Source: JAABRU01 sp050180235
GTDB taxonomy: Bacteria; Desulfobacterota; Desulfobacteria; Desulfobacterales; Desulfococcaceae
Direction: 5' to 3'
DNA: 40,857 nt
Assembly: GCA_050180235.1 (NCBI GenBank)
Contig: JBFXEJ010000053.1
Location: 1-40,857 of the forward strand
Shown: piece after piece, positions 7,996 to 15,919 of the stretch
Numbering within the stretch: position 1 is the stretch's first letter
Layout of the letters: each line of letters begins with the position of its first letter
Program-made: the position numbers and the translations under genes
Notes under the pieces: generated by a model
Databases searched by the model: none
Told to the model about the DNA's origin: nothing
Seen by the model: the letters and a program-made list of their open reading frames with translations, nothing else

Positions 7996-8022
7996 GAGTG
8001 CCAAACTTTCAGTTTGGCACTC
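7996..8022. repeat. Perfect 11-bp hairpin with TTTCA loop
   Basis: GAGTGCCAAAC-TTTCA-GTTTGGCACTC lies 55 bases before the next gene. It is one of a set of hairpins in this window with similar loops (TTCCA, TTCCG, TTTCA) but unrelated stems. There is no T-run, so a terminator role is doubtful. Confidence 0.8.
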
Positions 8023-8077
8023 CTTATAAAAAGGCATTGATTATAAAACAGTACATCAAATCATGGGAGGAAACATT

Positions 8078-8800
8078 ATGGGAAGTGGAGAAAAAGGGGA
8101 AAAAGAGGAAAAGACAGCATACAAAGGGCTGACAAAGACACAGTTGGCCTGTTTTTTCCGGGAATTTGCGGATAAACTTGAAGGCATTTCTGAGGAAACC
8201 GCAGACACTGACACAGAGGATTCCACTGAAACCGCAGAAGTGTCAGAAGAGGTTTTTGAAAAGATTGCAGATGCAGCAGAGGAGGCTTCCGGAGAAACCG
8301 CATCCGCTGCAGAGGATTCAACTGAAACAGAAGAAGTCTCAGAAGAAGTTTCCGGAAAAATCATTATGATACCGAATTTTGATCCGGAGAATTTCCAAAA
8401 ACTGGAAATGGGAATAAAAAAAGAGGAGGATGGCTTTTCTCTTAAAATGAAAACTTCCCATGCTCCAAAGGAGGAAGCAGAGATTTCACCGGAATCCGGG
8501 AAAAAGGAAAAAAGCAGATATAAAAAGACAAAGAAACGGATGAAGGAAATTTTTGAGGAAATATCTGACTGTCTGGAAAGAAATATCCTTCCGGAGGAGG
8601 TCATTGTTGCTTCCTTTCTTCAGGATTCAAGACTGATGATTTCCTTCAGCGAATACGGAGTGCAATCTTTTCCGGAATATGACAAAGTCTGTACTGAATT
8701 CAGGAAGGCTTTTGAAAACAAAGATATAGAAGCCTGCAAAACCCTGTGCAAAGAACTTAACAGCCTGAGAAAGGACTGCCATAAACGGTATAAAAAGTGA
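8078..8800 (+). CDS. XXXCH domain-containing protein (GAK-associated)
   Basis: Start at ATG 8078 after GGGAGG; 240 residues. The C-terminus (about residues 150-240) ends in LNSLRKDCHKRYKK, the Cys-His signature after which the XXXCH domain is named; this domain is known from family databases as a companion of GAK-system genes, function unknown. The N-terminal half is very acidic and low-complexity, rich in Glu, Thr, Ser and Ala. It contains an internal duplication of a stretch beginning EDSTET and ending in EEVSEEV, visible also at DNA level (about 8217-8265 and 8313-8361). No signal peptide or membrane helix. First gene of the run to 15845; the next start is one base after its stop. Confidence 0.75.
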   Translation: MGSGEKGEKEEKTAYKGLTKTQLACFFREFADKLEGISEETADTDTEDSTETAEVSEEVFEKIADAAEEASGETASAAEDSTETEEVSEEVSGKIIMIPNFDPENFQKLEMGIKKEEDGFSLKMKTSHAPKEEAEISPESGKKEKSRYKKTKKRMKEIFEEISDCLERNILPEEVIVASFLQDSRLMISFSEYGVQSFPEYDKVCTEFRKAFENKDIEACKTLCKELNSLRKDCHKRYKK

Positions 8801-8801
8801 T

Positions 8802-9974
8802 ATGACAGAAAAATCTGAATACAGAACAGGGAAAGAATTCCTGTCCCCGGTTCCTGAAAATGTTCCGGAGGAAATCACAGATACAGACAGGGAATTTTTT
8901 TTCAGGGTTGTTTCCACAGATATAAATGAGGTGCAGCGAAAACAGATTCTTGAGCCATCCGGTGTTTATCCCCGCCAGGAATCTGTGCTGGCTGTGCACT
9001 GGCACCCGGAGCATGTGCCAATGGATATGATTGCAGCACGGATTGATGCCATGTTTCCCAACAGAAAACAGGAACTCATCATTCCCACCCAGCACAATGA
9101 GATTATGGGCTTCGGGCCTTATTCCGGAGTGGAAGTGGACTGTTACGCGTCCGGATTCAATCAGAAAGTTCAGTTGCTGATCCATTTTGAAAACGCGAAT
9201 GTGGAAGAGGGAAAGGCGCACACCTTAAAACAGATGCTGTCCCATACTTTTCGCTACCGCTCTTCCCAGTTGTTTGATTTAATGGAAACCATTACAAAGC
9301 CCAGTGAAGATCGTCTGAATGCGGCAGCAAAACAGACCGGAGCCGATGGGGATCTGATCCGTTTTGTGCAGATTTATGTCCGCAAGATCGAGCAACTGAT
9401 GAATGAGAATTATACGAAAATCTCTCCCTATTCCATAAAGAACAAGGTTCTGCCCTATTTTTTTGACTGTCTGCGGCCCATGTACGGAGATGCTCTCATT
9501 GATCGCAGTCAGACCTTTATGAGTGCGGTAAAGATGATTGTCAAAGCCAATTTCCCGCTTCATTATTTTTACCGTGCCTCGGAAGTTATTGAGGAAGCCC
9601 GATCTTTGCACGCGGGCATTGTGATTCCCCATCCGGAGCAGTTCTGGCCCATAATGCTCACAGCCTATGATGTGGATGGCGTGGAGGTATGGAATCCGCA
9701 GTCGCACCGCTATACAAACTTTCTGGTTTCTGTGCTCAATGAAAAAAACCGGCGCATGGATTCTTCTGAAAGACCTTTGCTGATTTTTATGGGCGATGAT
9801 ACGCATATGGGAGAAAAAACACGCAATCCCGCAGAGCAGCATCCGGAAAAATCGGCACGGGAAATCGGACTGCAGCCTGCCTGGGATGATCTGGACATCC
9901 GCAAAACTCTTATTCTGGCCGGAAGCAGCAGGAAACAGGTGATTGAAGAGTATAAAAAGAGATTGGCGGGGTAA
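8802..9974 (+). CDS. PHP-like metal-dependent phosphoesterase (putative)
   Basis: A 390-residue soluble protein beginning one base after the previous stop, so translation is probably coupled. I recognise no named family, but the order of motifs resembles a PHP superfamily metal site: HWHPEH (about residues 66-71), TQHNE (about 99), IPHPEQFW (about 275), DGVEVWN (about 293) and GDDTHMG (about 327), matching the HxH, H, HP, GxEVxN and D-H positions of PHP enzymes. PHP domains hydrolyse phosphate esters with divalent metals. The middle part (about 120-260) is helical and unassigned. Context among kinases suggests it removes or handles a phosphorylated product, which is inference. An alternative is a metal-binding protein without activity. 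Confidence 0.55.
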   Translation: MTEKSEYRTGKEFLSPVPENVPEEITDTDREFFFRVVSTDINEVQRKQILEPSGVYPRQESVLAVHWHPEHVPMDMIAARIDAMFPNRKQELIIPTQHNEIMGFGPYSGVEVDCYASGFNQKVQLLIHFENANVEEGKAHTLKQMLSHTFRYRSSQLFDLMETITKPSEDRLNAAAKQTGADGDLIRFVQIYVRKIEQLMNENYTKISPYSIKNKVLPYFFDCLRPMYGDALIDRSQTFMSAVKMIVKANFPLHYFYRASEVIEEARSLHAGIVIPHPEQFWPIMLTAYDVDGVEVWNPQSHRYTNFLVSVLNEKNRRMDSSERPLLIFMGDDTHMGEKTRNPAEQHPEKSAREIGLQPAWDDLDIRKTLILAGSSRKQVIEEYKKRLAG

Positions 9975-9993
9975 AGGATTCAGGGGTTCAGTG

Positions 9994-10083
9994 TGTATAA
10001 AATCTGTATTAAAAAACCGGATTTTTCGGAAAAAATCCGGTTTTTCGCAAAATTTATGTCTGAAAATATATAGGAACATACTT
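9994..10083. repeat. Dispersed palindromic repeat, family C, copy 1
   Basis: Core hairpin AAAACCGGATTTTT...AAAAATCCGGTTTT at 10010-10045, with conserved flank AATTTATGTCTGAAAATATAT. Related copies lie at 17357-17445 and 40638-40730. The repeat ends directly at the ATG of the next gene and supplies its AGGAAC ribosome binding site. Confidence 0.75.
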
Positions 10084-10371
10084 ATGAATGCAAAAGAAGT
10101 TTTTGAGCATGAATCAGTTCAGGACAGTCAGACCATCAGCAGATTCCTCAGGGAACTGATGAACGGGTTTGAAAACAGAAATATTGTCTTTGAATCAGAC
10201 GAGCAGCAAATGGTTCTGCACCCTGACAGTATGCTGGAGTTTGGCATAAAGGTGAAAAAGAAAAAGGACAAAAACAAAATCACCCTCAAGTTTTTCTGGA
10301 AAGATTCCGGGGAAGGTGCGGTTTCCGAAACAGATGTGAGCATTGGCAGCGAACATGGCAGAATACAATGA
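10084..10371 (+). CDS. Amphi-Trp domain-containing protein
   Basis: A 95-residue protein from ATG 10084 (AGGAACATACTT upstream); the longer frame from 9943 runs through repeat sequence and is not used. It matches the amphi-Trp domain layout: helix ISRFLRELMNGFEN, then beta strands IVFESDEQQMVLHP, then an amphipathic run ending in ITLKFFW, with the hallmark Trp at about residue 71. The family is small, cytoplasmic, of unknown function and recurrent in GAK-type loci. Its stop overlaps the next start by four bases (ATGA), indicating coupled translation with the PhoU-kinase fusion. Confidence 0.75.
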   Translation: MNAKEVFEHESVQDSQTISRFLRELMNGFENRNIVFESDEQQMVLHPDSMLEFGIKVKKKKDKNKITLKFFWKDSGEGAVSETDVSIGSEHGRIQ

Positions 10372-12011
10372 AAAAAATTATTGAAAATTTCAGATTCCTT
10401 GCCATTGAAACCGAAAATCAGGTGAAAATGATTCACGGTCTGCTGGCTGAGTCTGATCCCTCTCTGCTGGAAAAAATATCTTCCAAAGATGACTATATTG
10501 ACAATCTGAAAACCACGGTTGAAAATGACTGTTTTTCGGAAATCCATACCCTGCCAAAGGATGAGAATCCCAAAACACTCAATGATATCCGTGCAATCCA
10601 TATTATCTGTGTCAATCTGGAGCGCATTGCCGATTTCTGCGTGAATGTGGCCCGGCAGACCCTTTACCTGTCTGATCCGAAATTTATCCACAGATACAAT
10701 TACAAATCCATGTGTTCCGAGGCAATGAAAAGCCTTAACCGCATACCTGAAGTGTTTGATCACAAGGATTTGTCCGGTGCACTGGATATCTGCCGGAGCG
10801 AGTTTCTTCTGGATCAGTTTTACAAGGAAAACTTTGATCTGCTCATGACGGAACTGAAAAAAAGTTCGCAAAGTTACCATGTTGCTGATCTGGTGACAGC
10901 CATTTTCATTTTCCGCTATCTGGAGCGCATCGGAGATTCCCTGCTCAATATCGGTGAGGCTTTGATTTTTGCCATTATCGGAGATCGGATCAAAATCCGG
11001 CAGATTGATGCTTTGCAGAAAACCCTGAGCGAATCCGGATTTGAGGGAACCCTTTCCGATATTGACATCACCTCCATCTGGGGGTCCCGTTCCGGATGCC
11101 GTATCGGAAAAGTGGGGGACAAACGGCCTGCGGGTTTCAAGGCACAGGGAATTTTCAAGGAAGGCACGCTCAAAAAAATAAAAAAAGAAAAAGAAAATAT
11201 TGAACGGTGGAATGCCCTTCTTCCCGGAATTGCCCCCCGGATTTTCGGTTATTATGAAAAACATACCACCGCTTCCATGCTGGTGGAATTTCTGGCAGGA
11301 TGCACGCTGGATCAGGTCATTCTCACAGAAACGGATGAGGTCATCCGCAATGTGATTTTTCTGTTTGAACAGACTGTCGCTGAGATATGGAACAGCACCC
11401 TGCAGAGGGAAAGTATTCAGACCGATTACATGAGGCAGCTTCAGTCCCGTTTTGCCAATGTTTACCGAGTGCATCCCTGTTTCACGCGTACATATCAGAG
11501 GATTGGAAATGAGGATGTCCTTTCAACCCAGGCTTTGATTGAAAACTGTGAACGGATTGAAAAAGAGATTCCCGCTCCCTTCACCATTTTCATCCACGGT
11601 GATTTCAACACCAACAATATCATTTACAATCATTCAGAACAGAAGATGAATTATATTGATCTGTACCGATCACGGGATGCGGATTATGTGCAGGATGCGT
11701 CCGTGTTTCTGGTTTCCCATTTCCGGCTCCCGGTTTTTGATACGGAACTGAGGGAACGCCTGAACACAACAACTCTTTATTTTTTTGAATTTTTTTGTGA
11801 TTTTGCCCAAAAGCAGGGGGATCACACATTTGACGCGCGCATGGCACTGGCACTGGCCCGGTCTTTTTATACTTCCACCCGTTTTGAACTCAATTACGGA
11901 TTTGCCAGAACCATGTACCTGCGGGCCTGCTATCTGATGGAACGGCTGTGTGAACATGAAGGCAAAGCATGGGAAGATTTCCGGCTGCCGGAAGATATAC
12001 TGTTTTACTGA
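10368..12011 (+). CDS. PhoU domain fused to APH/choline-kinase-like phosphotransferase
   Basis: A 547-residue two-part protein. Residues about 1-210 form a PhoU-type helical domain with two repeats and the acidic LERIADF and LERIGDS signatures (about residues 84-90 and 184-190). Residues about 240-540 resemble aminoglycoside/choline kinase folds: FKAQGIFKEG as a degenerate nucleotide loop, Brenner-type HGDFNTNN with H410, D412 and N417, and a metal-binding Asp (D431) in YIDLYRSRDAD. So a phosphate-sensing-like domain is covalently tied to a small-molecule kinase. It sits in the GAK-type cluster with a 4-bp overlap to amphi-Trp. The substrate is unknown. It is followed by a 139-bp tandem repeat array rather than a terminator. 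Confidence 0.8.
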   Translation: MKKIIENFRFLAIETENQVKMIHGLLAESDPSLLEKISSKDDYIDNLKTTVENDCFSEIHTLPKDENPKTLNDIRAIHIICVNLERIADFCVNVARQTLYLSDPKFIHRYNYKSMCSEAMKSLNRIPEVFDHKDLSGALDICRSEFLLDQFYKENFDLLMTELKKSSQSYHVADLVTAIFIFRYLERIGDSLLNIGEALIFAIIGDRIKIRQIDALQKTLSESGFEGTLSDIDITSIWGSRSGCRIGKVGDKRPAGFKAQGIFKEGTLKKIKKEKENIERWNALLPGIAPRIFGYYEKHTTASMLVEFLAGCTLDQVILTETDEVIRNVIFLFEQTVAEIWNSTLQRESIQTDYMRQLQSRFANVYRVHPCFTRTYQRIGNEDVLSTQALIENCERIEKEIPAPFTIFIHGDFNTNNIIYNHSEQKMNYIDLYRSRDADYVQDASVFLVSHFRLPVFDTELRERLNTTTLYFFEFFCDFAQKQGDHTFDARMALALARSFYTSTRFELNYGFARTMYLRACYLMERLCEHEGKAWEDFRLPEDILFY

Positions 12012-12484
12012 ATTTTTCTTTCCCACAGAGAACAGTTTTTCTTTCCCACAGAGAACACAGAGAAAATCCACAGAGAACACAGAGATTTTCTTTGTTTAAA
12101 GAATTTTTTCCTCTGTGTCCTCTGTGGGTGTTTTTTTCTGTGATCTCTGTGGGAAACCTCTGTGGAAACAACTGTTTTTCTTTCCCACAGAGAACACAGA
12201 GAAAATCCACAGAGAAAACAGAGATTTTTTTTGTTTAAAGCATTTTTCCCTCTGTGTCCTCTGTGGGTGTTTTTTTCTGTGATCTCTGTGGGAAACCTCT
12301 GTGGAAACAACTGTTTTTCTTTCCCACAGAGAACACAGAGAAAATCCACAGAGAACACAGAGGATTTTTTTTGTTTAAAGCATTTTTTCCTCTGTGTTCT
12401 CTGTGGGTGTTTTCTCTCTGTGTCCTCTGTGGGAAACCACTGGGAAACACCTGTTTTTATTTCCCACAGAGAACACAGAGAATT
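12012..12484 (+). repeat. 139-bp tandem repeat array rich in CACAGAG / CTCTGTG
   Basis: Three consecutive units start at 12036, 12175 and 12314 (periods 139, 139, 140), with partial units before and after (12011-12035 and from 12454). Each unit contains inverted half-repeats CCCACAGAGAACACAGAG and CTCTGTGTCCTCTGTGGG, so each folds on itself. Similar text forms the core of the element at 23265-23433. The array separates the PhoU-kinase fusion from the ATP-grasp gene. The ATP-grasp frame stays open through it, but that is incidental. Confidence 0.92.
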
Positions 12485-12530
12485 TATGCACTCAGACACT
12501 GACATGATGAAAAACAATGGAGTGAAAACA

Positions 12531-13403
12531 ATGCCAAAAATTGGAATTGTGGGCATCCGTGGCGGCTGGTCTTCGGAAGAACTGGCCGATGCCGTGGAAC
12601 GGAAAACCGGTTACAGACTTCTCATTGAACCTGACAGAATCAGTCTGGATTTGTCCACCGGAAGCGCATGGTTTGAGGGAACAGATATTTCCAAACTGGA
12701 TGCGCTTATCATAAAAAAAGCCGGAAGCCGTTACTGTCCCATGCTGCTGGATCGTCTGGAACTGCTGCGGTTTCTGCATGAGCAGGGACTGAAAATATTT
12801 TCCAATCCCTATAACATCATGCGGGTTCTGGATCGGCTCAGTTGCACAGTCACACTGCGATCCGCAGGAATTCCCATGCCGGAAACCACCATTACCGAAA
12901 GCACGGAAGAGGCTCGGATTGCAGTGGAAAAATACGGGGAGGCTGTATTCAAACCTTTGTACAGCACCAAAGCCAGGGGAATGGAGTTAATCTGTGACGG
13001 CCCGGACGCGGCAGGAAGAATTGAGGATTTTTCCGAAAATTTCGGCATGATGTATATTCAGAAAAAAATGGATATTGGCGGACAGGATTTGGGCATTGTT
13101 TTTCTGGGAGGAGAATATCTGACCACATATGCCCGGTGCGGAGACGGAAGCTCGTGGAATACCACCACTCAATCCGGCGGAAAATATCAGCCTTATACAC
13201 CGTCTGAAAAAACCCTTGCAATCGCGAAAAGGGCGCAGGATCTGTTCGGACTGGATTTCACCTGTGTGGATGTGGCAGAAAGCGGGGGCAACGGCCCCAT
13301 TGTATTCGAAGTGTCCGCATTCGGAGGCTTCAGGGGCATTCAGACAGCATCCGGCATGGACGCGGCTGATCTGTATGCGGATTATGTTCTGAAAAAGCTG
13401 TAA
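12531..13403 (+). CDS. ATP-grasp enzyme of the GAK system
   Basis: A 290-residue RimK/GshB-like ATP-grasp ligase. The start is ATG 12531, nine bases after GGAG; ATG 12486 in the same frame touches the repeat array and is less likely. The N-terminal lobe begins KIGIVGIRGGWSSEELA; the ATP-binding region shows the Lys pair in EAVFKPLYSTKARGM (about residues 140-155), YIQKKMD and the metal-binding C-terminal segment FEVSAFGGFRGI (about 263-275). Family databases describe such proteins as part of the GAK system, next to HprK-related kinase and CofD-like protein, exactly as here. ATP-grasp enzymes usually join a carboxylate to an amine or thiol; the substrates are unknown. Confidence 0.8.
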   Translation: MPKIGIVGIRGGWSSEELADAVERKTGYRLLIEPDRISLDLSTGSAWFEGTDISKLDALIIKKAGSRYCPMLLDRLELLRFLHEQGLKIFSNPYNIMRVLDRLSCTVTLRSAGIPMPETTITESTEEARIAVEKYGEAVFKPLYSTKARGMELICDGPDAAGRIEDFSENFGMMYIQKKMDIGGQDLGIVFLGGEYLTTYARCGDGSSWNTTTQSGGKYQPYTPSEKTLAIAKRAQDLFGLDFTCVDVAESGGNGPIVFEVSAFGGFRGIQTASGMDAADLYADYVLKKL

Positions 13404-13405
13404 TT

Positions 13406-13488
13406 CAGTTATCAGTGAACAGTTATCAGTGAACAGTTATCAGTGAACAGTTGTCAGTGAACAGTTGTCAGTGAACAGTTGTCAGTTA
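13406..13488 (+). repeat. 14-bp tandem array CAGTTATCAGTGAA, about six copies
   Basis: Units start at 13406, 13420, 13434, 13448, 13462 and 13476; the first three read CAGTTATCAGTGAA, the later ones CAGTTGTCAGTGAA. There are no spacers, so it is not a CRISPR. It is the same module as at 3279-3339. Confidence 0.95.
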
Positions 13489-13554
13489 CCGATGCAGGAA
13501 TGTCCCCAGCATCCATAAAGTCCACCCCAACCCGGAACCCCCAAAGGAGCAAAA

Positions 13555-14628
13555 ATGAAATGCCATGAAATCATCAGAAATATCCGGCAGGAACATGTGC
13601 CGGTGCATAAAATCCATCTGACTTTTGGCAACTGCTGCATGGAAGTGTCTGCAAATCAGAAGGAAATCGTACAGGCACTGCGTGGTTATTACGGCCATTT
13701 TGTGCAAAGCACAGGAATTGCACAGATTGTCATCACCGTGCATGAAACAGAGCCACCTCAGTTTGATACGGAATTTATTTCCAAAGAACCTGAGCCGGGC
13801 AAGTCAAAAATAAAAGAGGAATATATTGACCTTCCTGACGGAAGAGTGGTAAGAAAGCGTCTTACCGGCATGGTTTTTGTGTTCGGAGAGGGGGAGAATC
13901 TGGCTGTCGGCCCATGTCTGAACAATATCAACCAGATTGTCAATTTTATCAACAACCGTTTCATTGAATGGGAACTGTGCCGGGGATGTCTGCTGGGACA
14001 CGCGGCAGGCATTGCATGGAAGGGAAAAGGGCTGGCTCTGGCCGGGTTTTCCGGCGCGGGAAAATCCACGCTGGCCCTGCATATCATGAATCACGGAGCC
14101 TCATTTGTGAGCAATGACAGACTGATGATTGAAAAGAAAAAAAACAGCCTGATCATGCACGGAATTGCCAAACTGCCGCGCATCAATCCGGGAACAATTC
14201 TTAACAATCCCAGTCTGGAAAAAATACTCACAGATGAGGAACGGGAAAAGTTTTCCGGTCTGTCTGAAAATGATCTTTGGAAACTGGAGCATAAATTTGA
14301 CGCGTCCATTGACGAATGCTTTGGCCCGGATCGTTTTGTGCTGGATGCTCCAATGAACGCTCTGGCCATTCTGAACTGGAAACACAATGCAGGACCCATG
14401 AAAGTGAAACGGGTGAATCTTTCCGAACGCAAAGATCTGCTGCCTGCGTTTATGAAATCAGTCGGTCTTTTTTTTATGCCCTTTAACGGCTGCCGTATGC
14501 CGGAACCTTCGGAAAAAAATTATATTGAACATCTTTCCCTGTGCACTGTTCTGGAATTTGCAGGCGGCATTGATTTTGAAACCGCTGCCCGAACCTGTAT
14601 TTCTTTTCTGGAAAAGGGAACATTGTAA
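13555..14628 (+). CDS. HprK-related kinase (type B, GAK system)
   Basis: A 357-residue P-loop protein with AAAGGAG before its ATG. Walker A GFSGAGKST spans residues 164-172, followed by ALHIMNHGASFVSNDR, which resembles the HPr kinase/phosphorylase core where the P-loop is followed by a conserved Ser-Asp-Asp/Asn segment. The first 130 residues are a separate N-terminal domain. The C-terminal part is helical. Known HprK phosphorylates Ser46 of HPr, but no HPr gene lies here and the target of this related kinase is unknown. It is flanked by the ATP-grasp gene and the CofD-like gene, the standard GAK neighbours. Confidence 0.78.
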   Translation: MKCHEIIRNIRQEHVPVHKIHLTFGNCCMEVSANQKEIVQALRGYYGHFVQSTGIAQIVITVHETEPPQFDTEFISKEPEPGKSKIKEEYIDLPDGRVVRKRLTGMVFVFGEGENLAVGPCLNNINQIVNFINNRFIEWELCRGCLLGHAAGIAWKGKGLALAGFSGAGKSTLALHIMNHGASFVSNDRLMIEKKKNSLIMHGIAKLPRINPGTILNNPSLEKILTDEEREKFSGLSENDLWKLEHKFDASIDECFGPDRFVLDAPMNALAILNWKHNAGPMKVKRVNLSERKDLLPAFMKSVGLFFMPFNGCRMPEPSEKNYIEHLSLCTVLEFAGGIDFETAARTCISFLEKGTL

Positions 14629-14651
14629 ATACGGAAAAATTTTTATCTGCC

Positions 14652-15845
14652 ATGCGTATTCCAATTACAAAAAATGTCCTGCTGCCTGATCCGGTTATAG
14701 TGGAACGCTACAGGCGCTGCCCGGATCTGGGGCCGAAAATTCTGTTTTTCAGCGGGGGAACCGCACTAAGAGACACTTCCCTTGAACTGGTTTCCTATAC
14801 CCATAATTCCATTCACATCATCACACCCTTTGATTCCGGCGGCAGTTCTGCTCTGCTGCGGGAGGCTTTTGAAATGCCTGCCATCGGTGATGTGCGCAAC
14901 CGGCTTCTGGCTCTGGCAGATCGGACTCTGCACGGCAATCCCGAAATCTTCCGGCTCTTTGCCCACCGTTTTCCCAAAGACGGGAATCCGGATGATCTGA
15001 GTGCTGAACTGGCTGAAATGATAAGCGGAAAGCATTTTCTGGTCAAAGACATTCCTGATCCCATGCGCAAAATCATCCGGCAGCATCTGGAACTGTTCCG
15101 CAGATACATGCCTGACAGTTTTGATCTGCGCAAAGCCAGTATGGGAAATCTGATTCTGACAGCCGGTTATCTGAGCAGTTTCAGGAATTTTGACACCATT
15201 ATCTATATTTTTTCCAAACTGGTGCAGGTGCGGGGCATTGTCCGGCCTGTGATCAACAGATATCTGCATCTGATGACCGAACTGGAGGACGGGCAGATTC
15301 TCGCGGGGCAGCACCAACTTACCGGCAAGGAATTTTCACCCATATCCGCAAGGGTGAAAAAGGTTTTTCTCAGTGATTCGCGGGAAAATCCGGTTCCGGT
15401 GCGTGTCAGAATACGGGAAAAAATGACAAAGCTTATCCGCGAGGCCGACCTGATCTGCTATCCAATGGGAAGTTTTTATTCCAGCCTTATTGCGAATCTG
15501 CTGCCTGAAGGTGTGGGAACAGCGATTGCCCAAAATCCCTGCCCCAAAGTTTTTATCCCCAATACCGGAGGAAAAGATCCGGAAACATACGGCATGTCCC
15601 TTATGGAGCAGGTCGAGCGTCTGACAGATTATCTGAGAAAAGACAATCCCGAAGAAATTTCTGCAAAAGATGTTCTGAGTTTTATTCTGACTGACAAAGA
15701 AAAAGGAAATTATTCCGGTGAACTGAATGAAAAAGCCCTGATCCGTGAAGACATACGAATCATTGACATCCCGCTGGTCAGTCCCCGATCCCATCCCTTT
15801 ATTGATGAAAAACTGCTTGCCTCTTTCCTGCTTTCTCTGGCATAA
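14652..15845 (+). CDS. CofD-like protein of the GAK system
   Basis: A 397-residue protein related to CofD (2-phospho-L-lactate transferase) and YvcK. Signatures: ILFFSGGTALRD near residues 30-41 (nucleotide-binding), ITPFDSGGSSALLREAF (57-73), IGDVRN (77-82) and late in the protein CYPMGSFYSSLIANLLPEGV. Membership in the GAK-type CofD group follows from sequence style and from position directly after the HprK-related kinase (23-bp gap). True CofD moves a phosphoryl-linked group from a nucleotide onto a cofactor F420 precursor, but no other F420 genes are in view. The stop is followed immediately by a possible start of the next frame; MgtE is better started at 15920. Confidence 0.8.
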   Translation: MRIPITKNVLLPDPVIVERYRRCPDLGPKILFFSGGTALRDTSLELVSYTHNSIHIITPFDSGGSSALLREAFEMPAIGDVRNRLLALADRTLHGNPEIFRLFAHRFPKDGNPDDLSAELAEMISGKHFLVKDIPDPMRKIIRQHLELFRRYMPDSFDLRKASMGNLILTAGYLSSFRNFDTIIYIFSKLVQVRGIVRPVINRYLHLMTELEDGQILAGQHQLTGKEFSPISARVKKVFLSDSRENPVPVRVRIREKMTKLIREADLICYPMGSFYSSLIANLLPEGVGTAIAQNPCPKVFIPNTGGKDPETYGMSLMEQVERLTDYLRKDNPEEISAKDVLSFILTDKEKGNYSGELNEKALIREDIRIIDIPLVSPRSHPFIDEKLLASFLLSLA

Positions 15846-15919
15846 TGATGTCCGGTTTCAGGTATTCAGTATTTATTTTCCTGAAAAGCAAAATCCTGAA
15901 ACCTGAAACCTTTTTGGTA

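Noticed and set aside
10128..11474. Minus-strand open frame of 448 codons
   Set aside because: It is a shadow of the PhoU-kinase fusion and amphi-Trp genes, with no recognisable motif or ribosome binding site.
12012..12484. Possible CRISPR array
   Set aside because: Units of 139 bp follow each other without unique spacers and are self-complementary tandem repeats.
12162..12530. N-terminal extension of the ATP-grasp protein through the repeat array
   Set aside because: The extension is repeat-encoded (HREHRENPQ-type residues), the repeat period is not a multiple of three, and a good ribosome binding site precedes ATG 12531.
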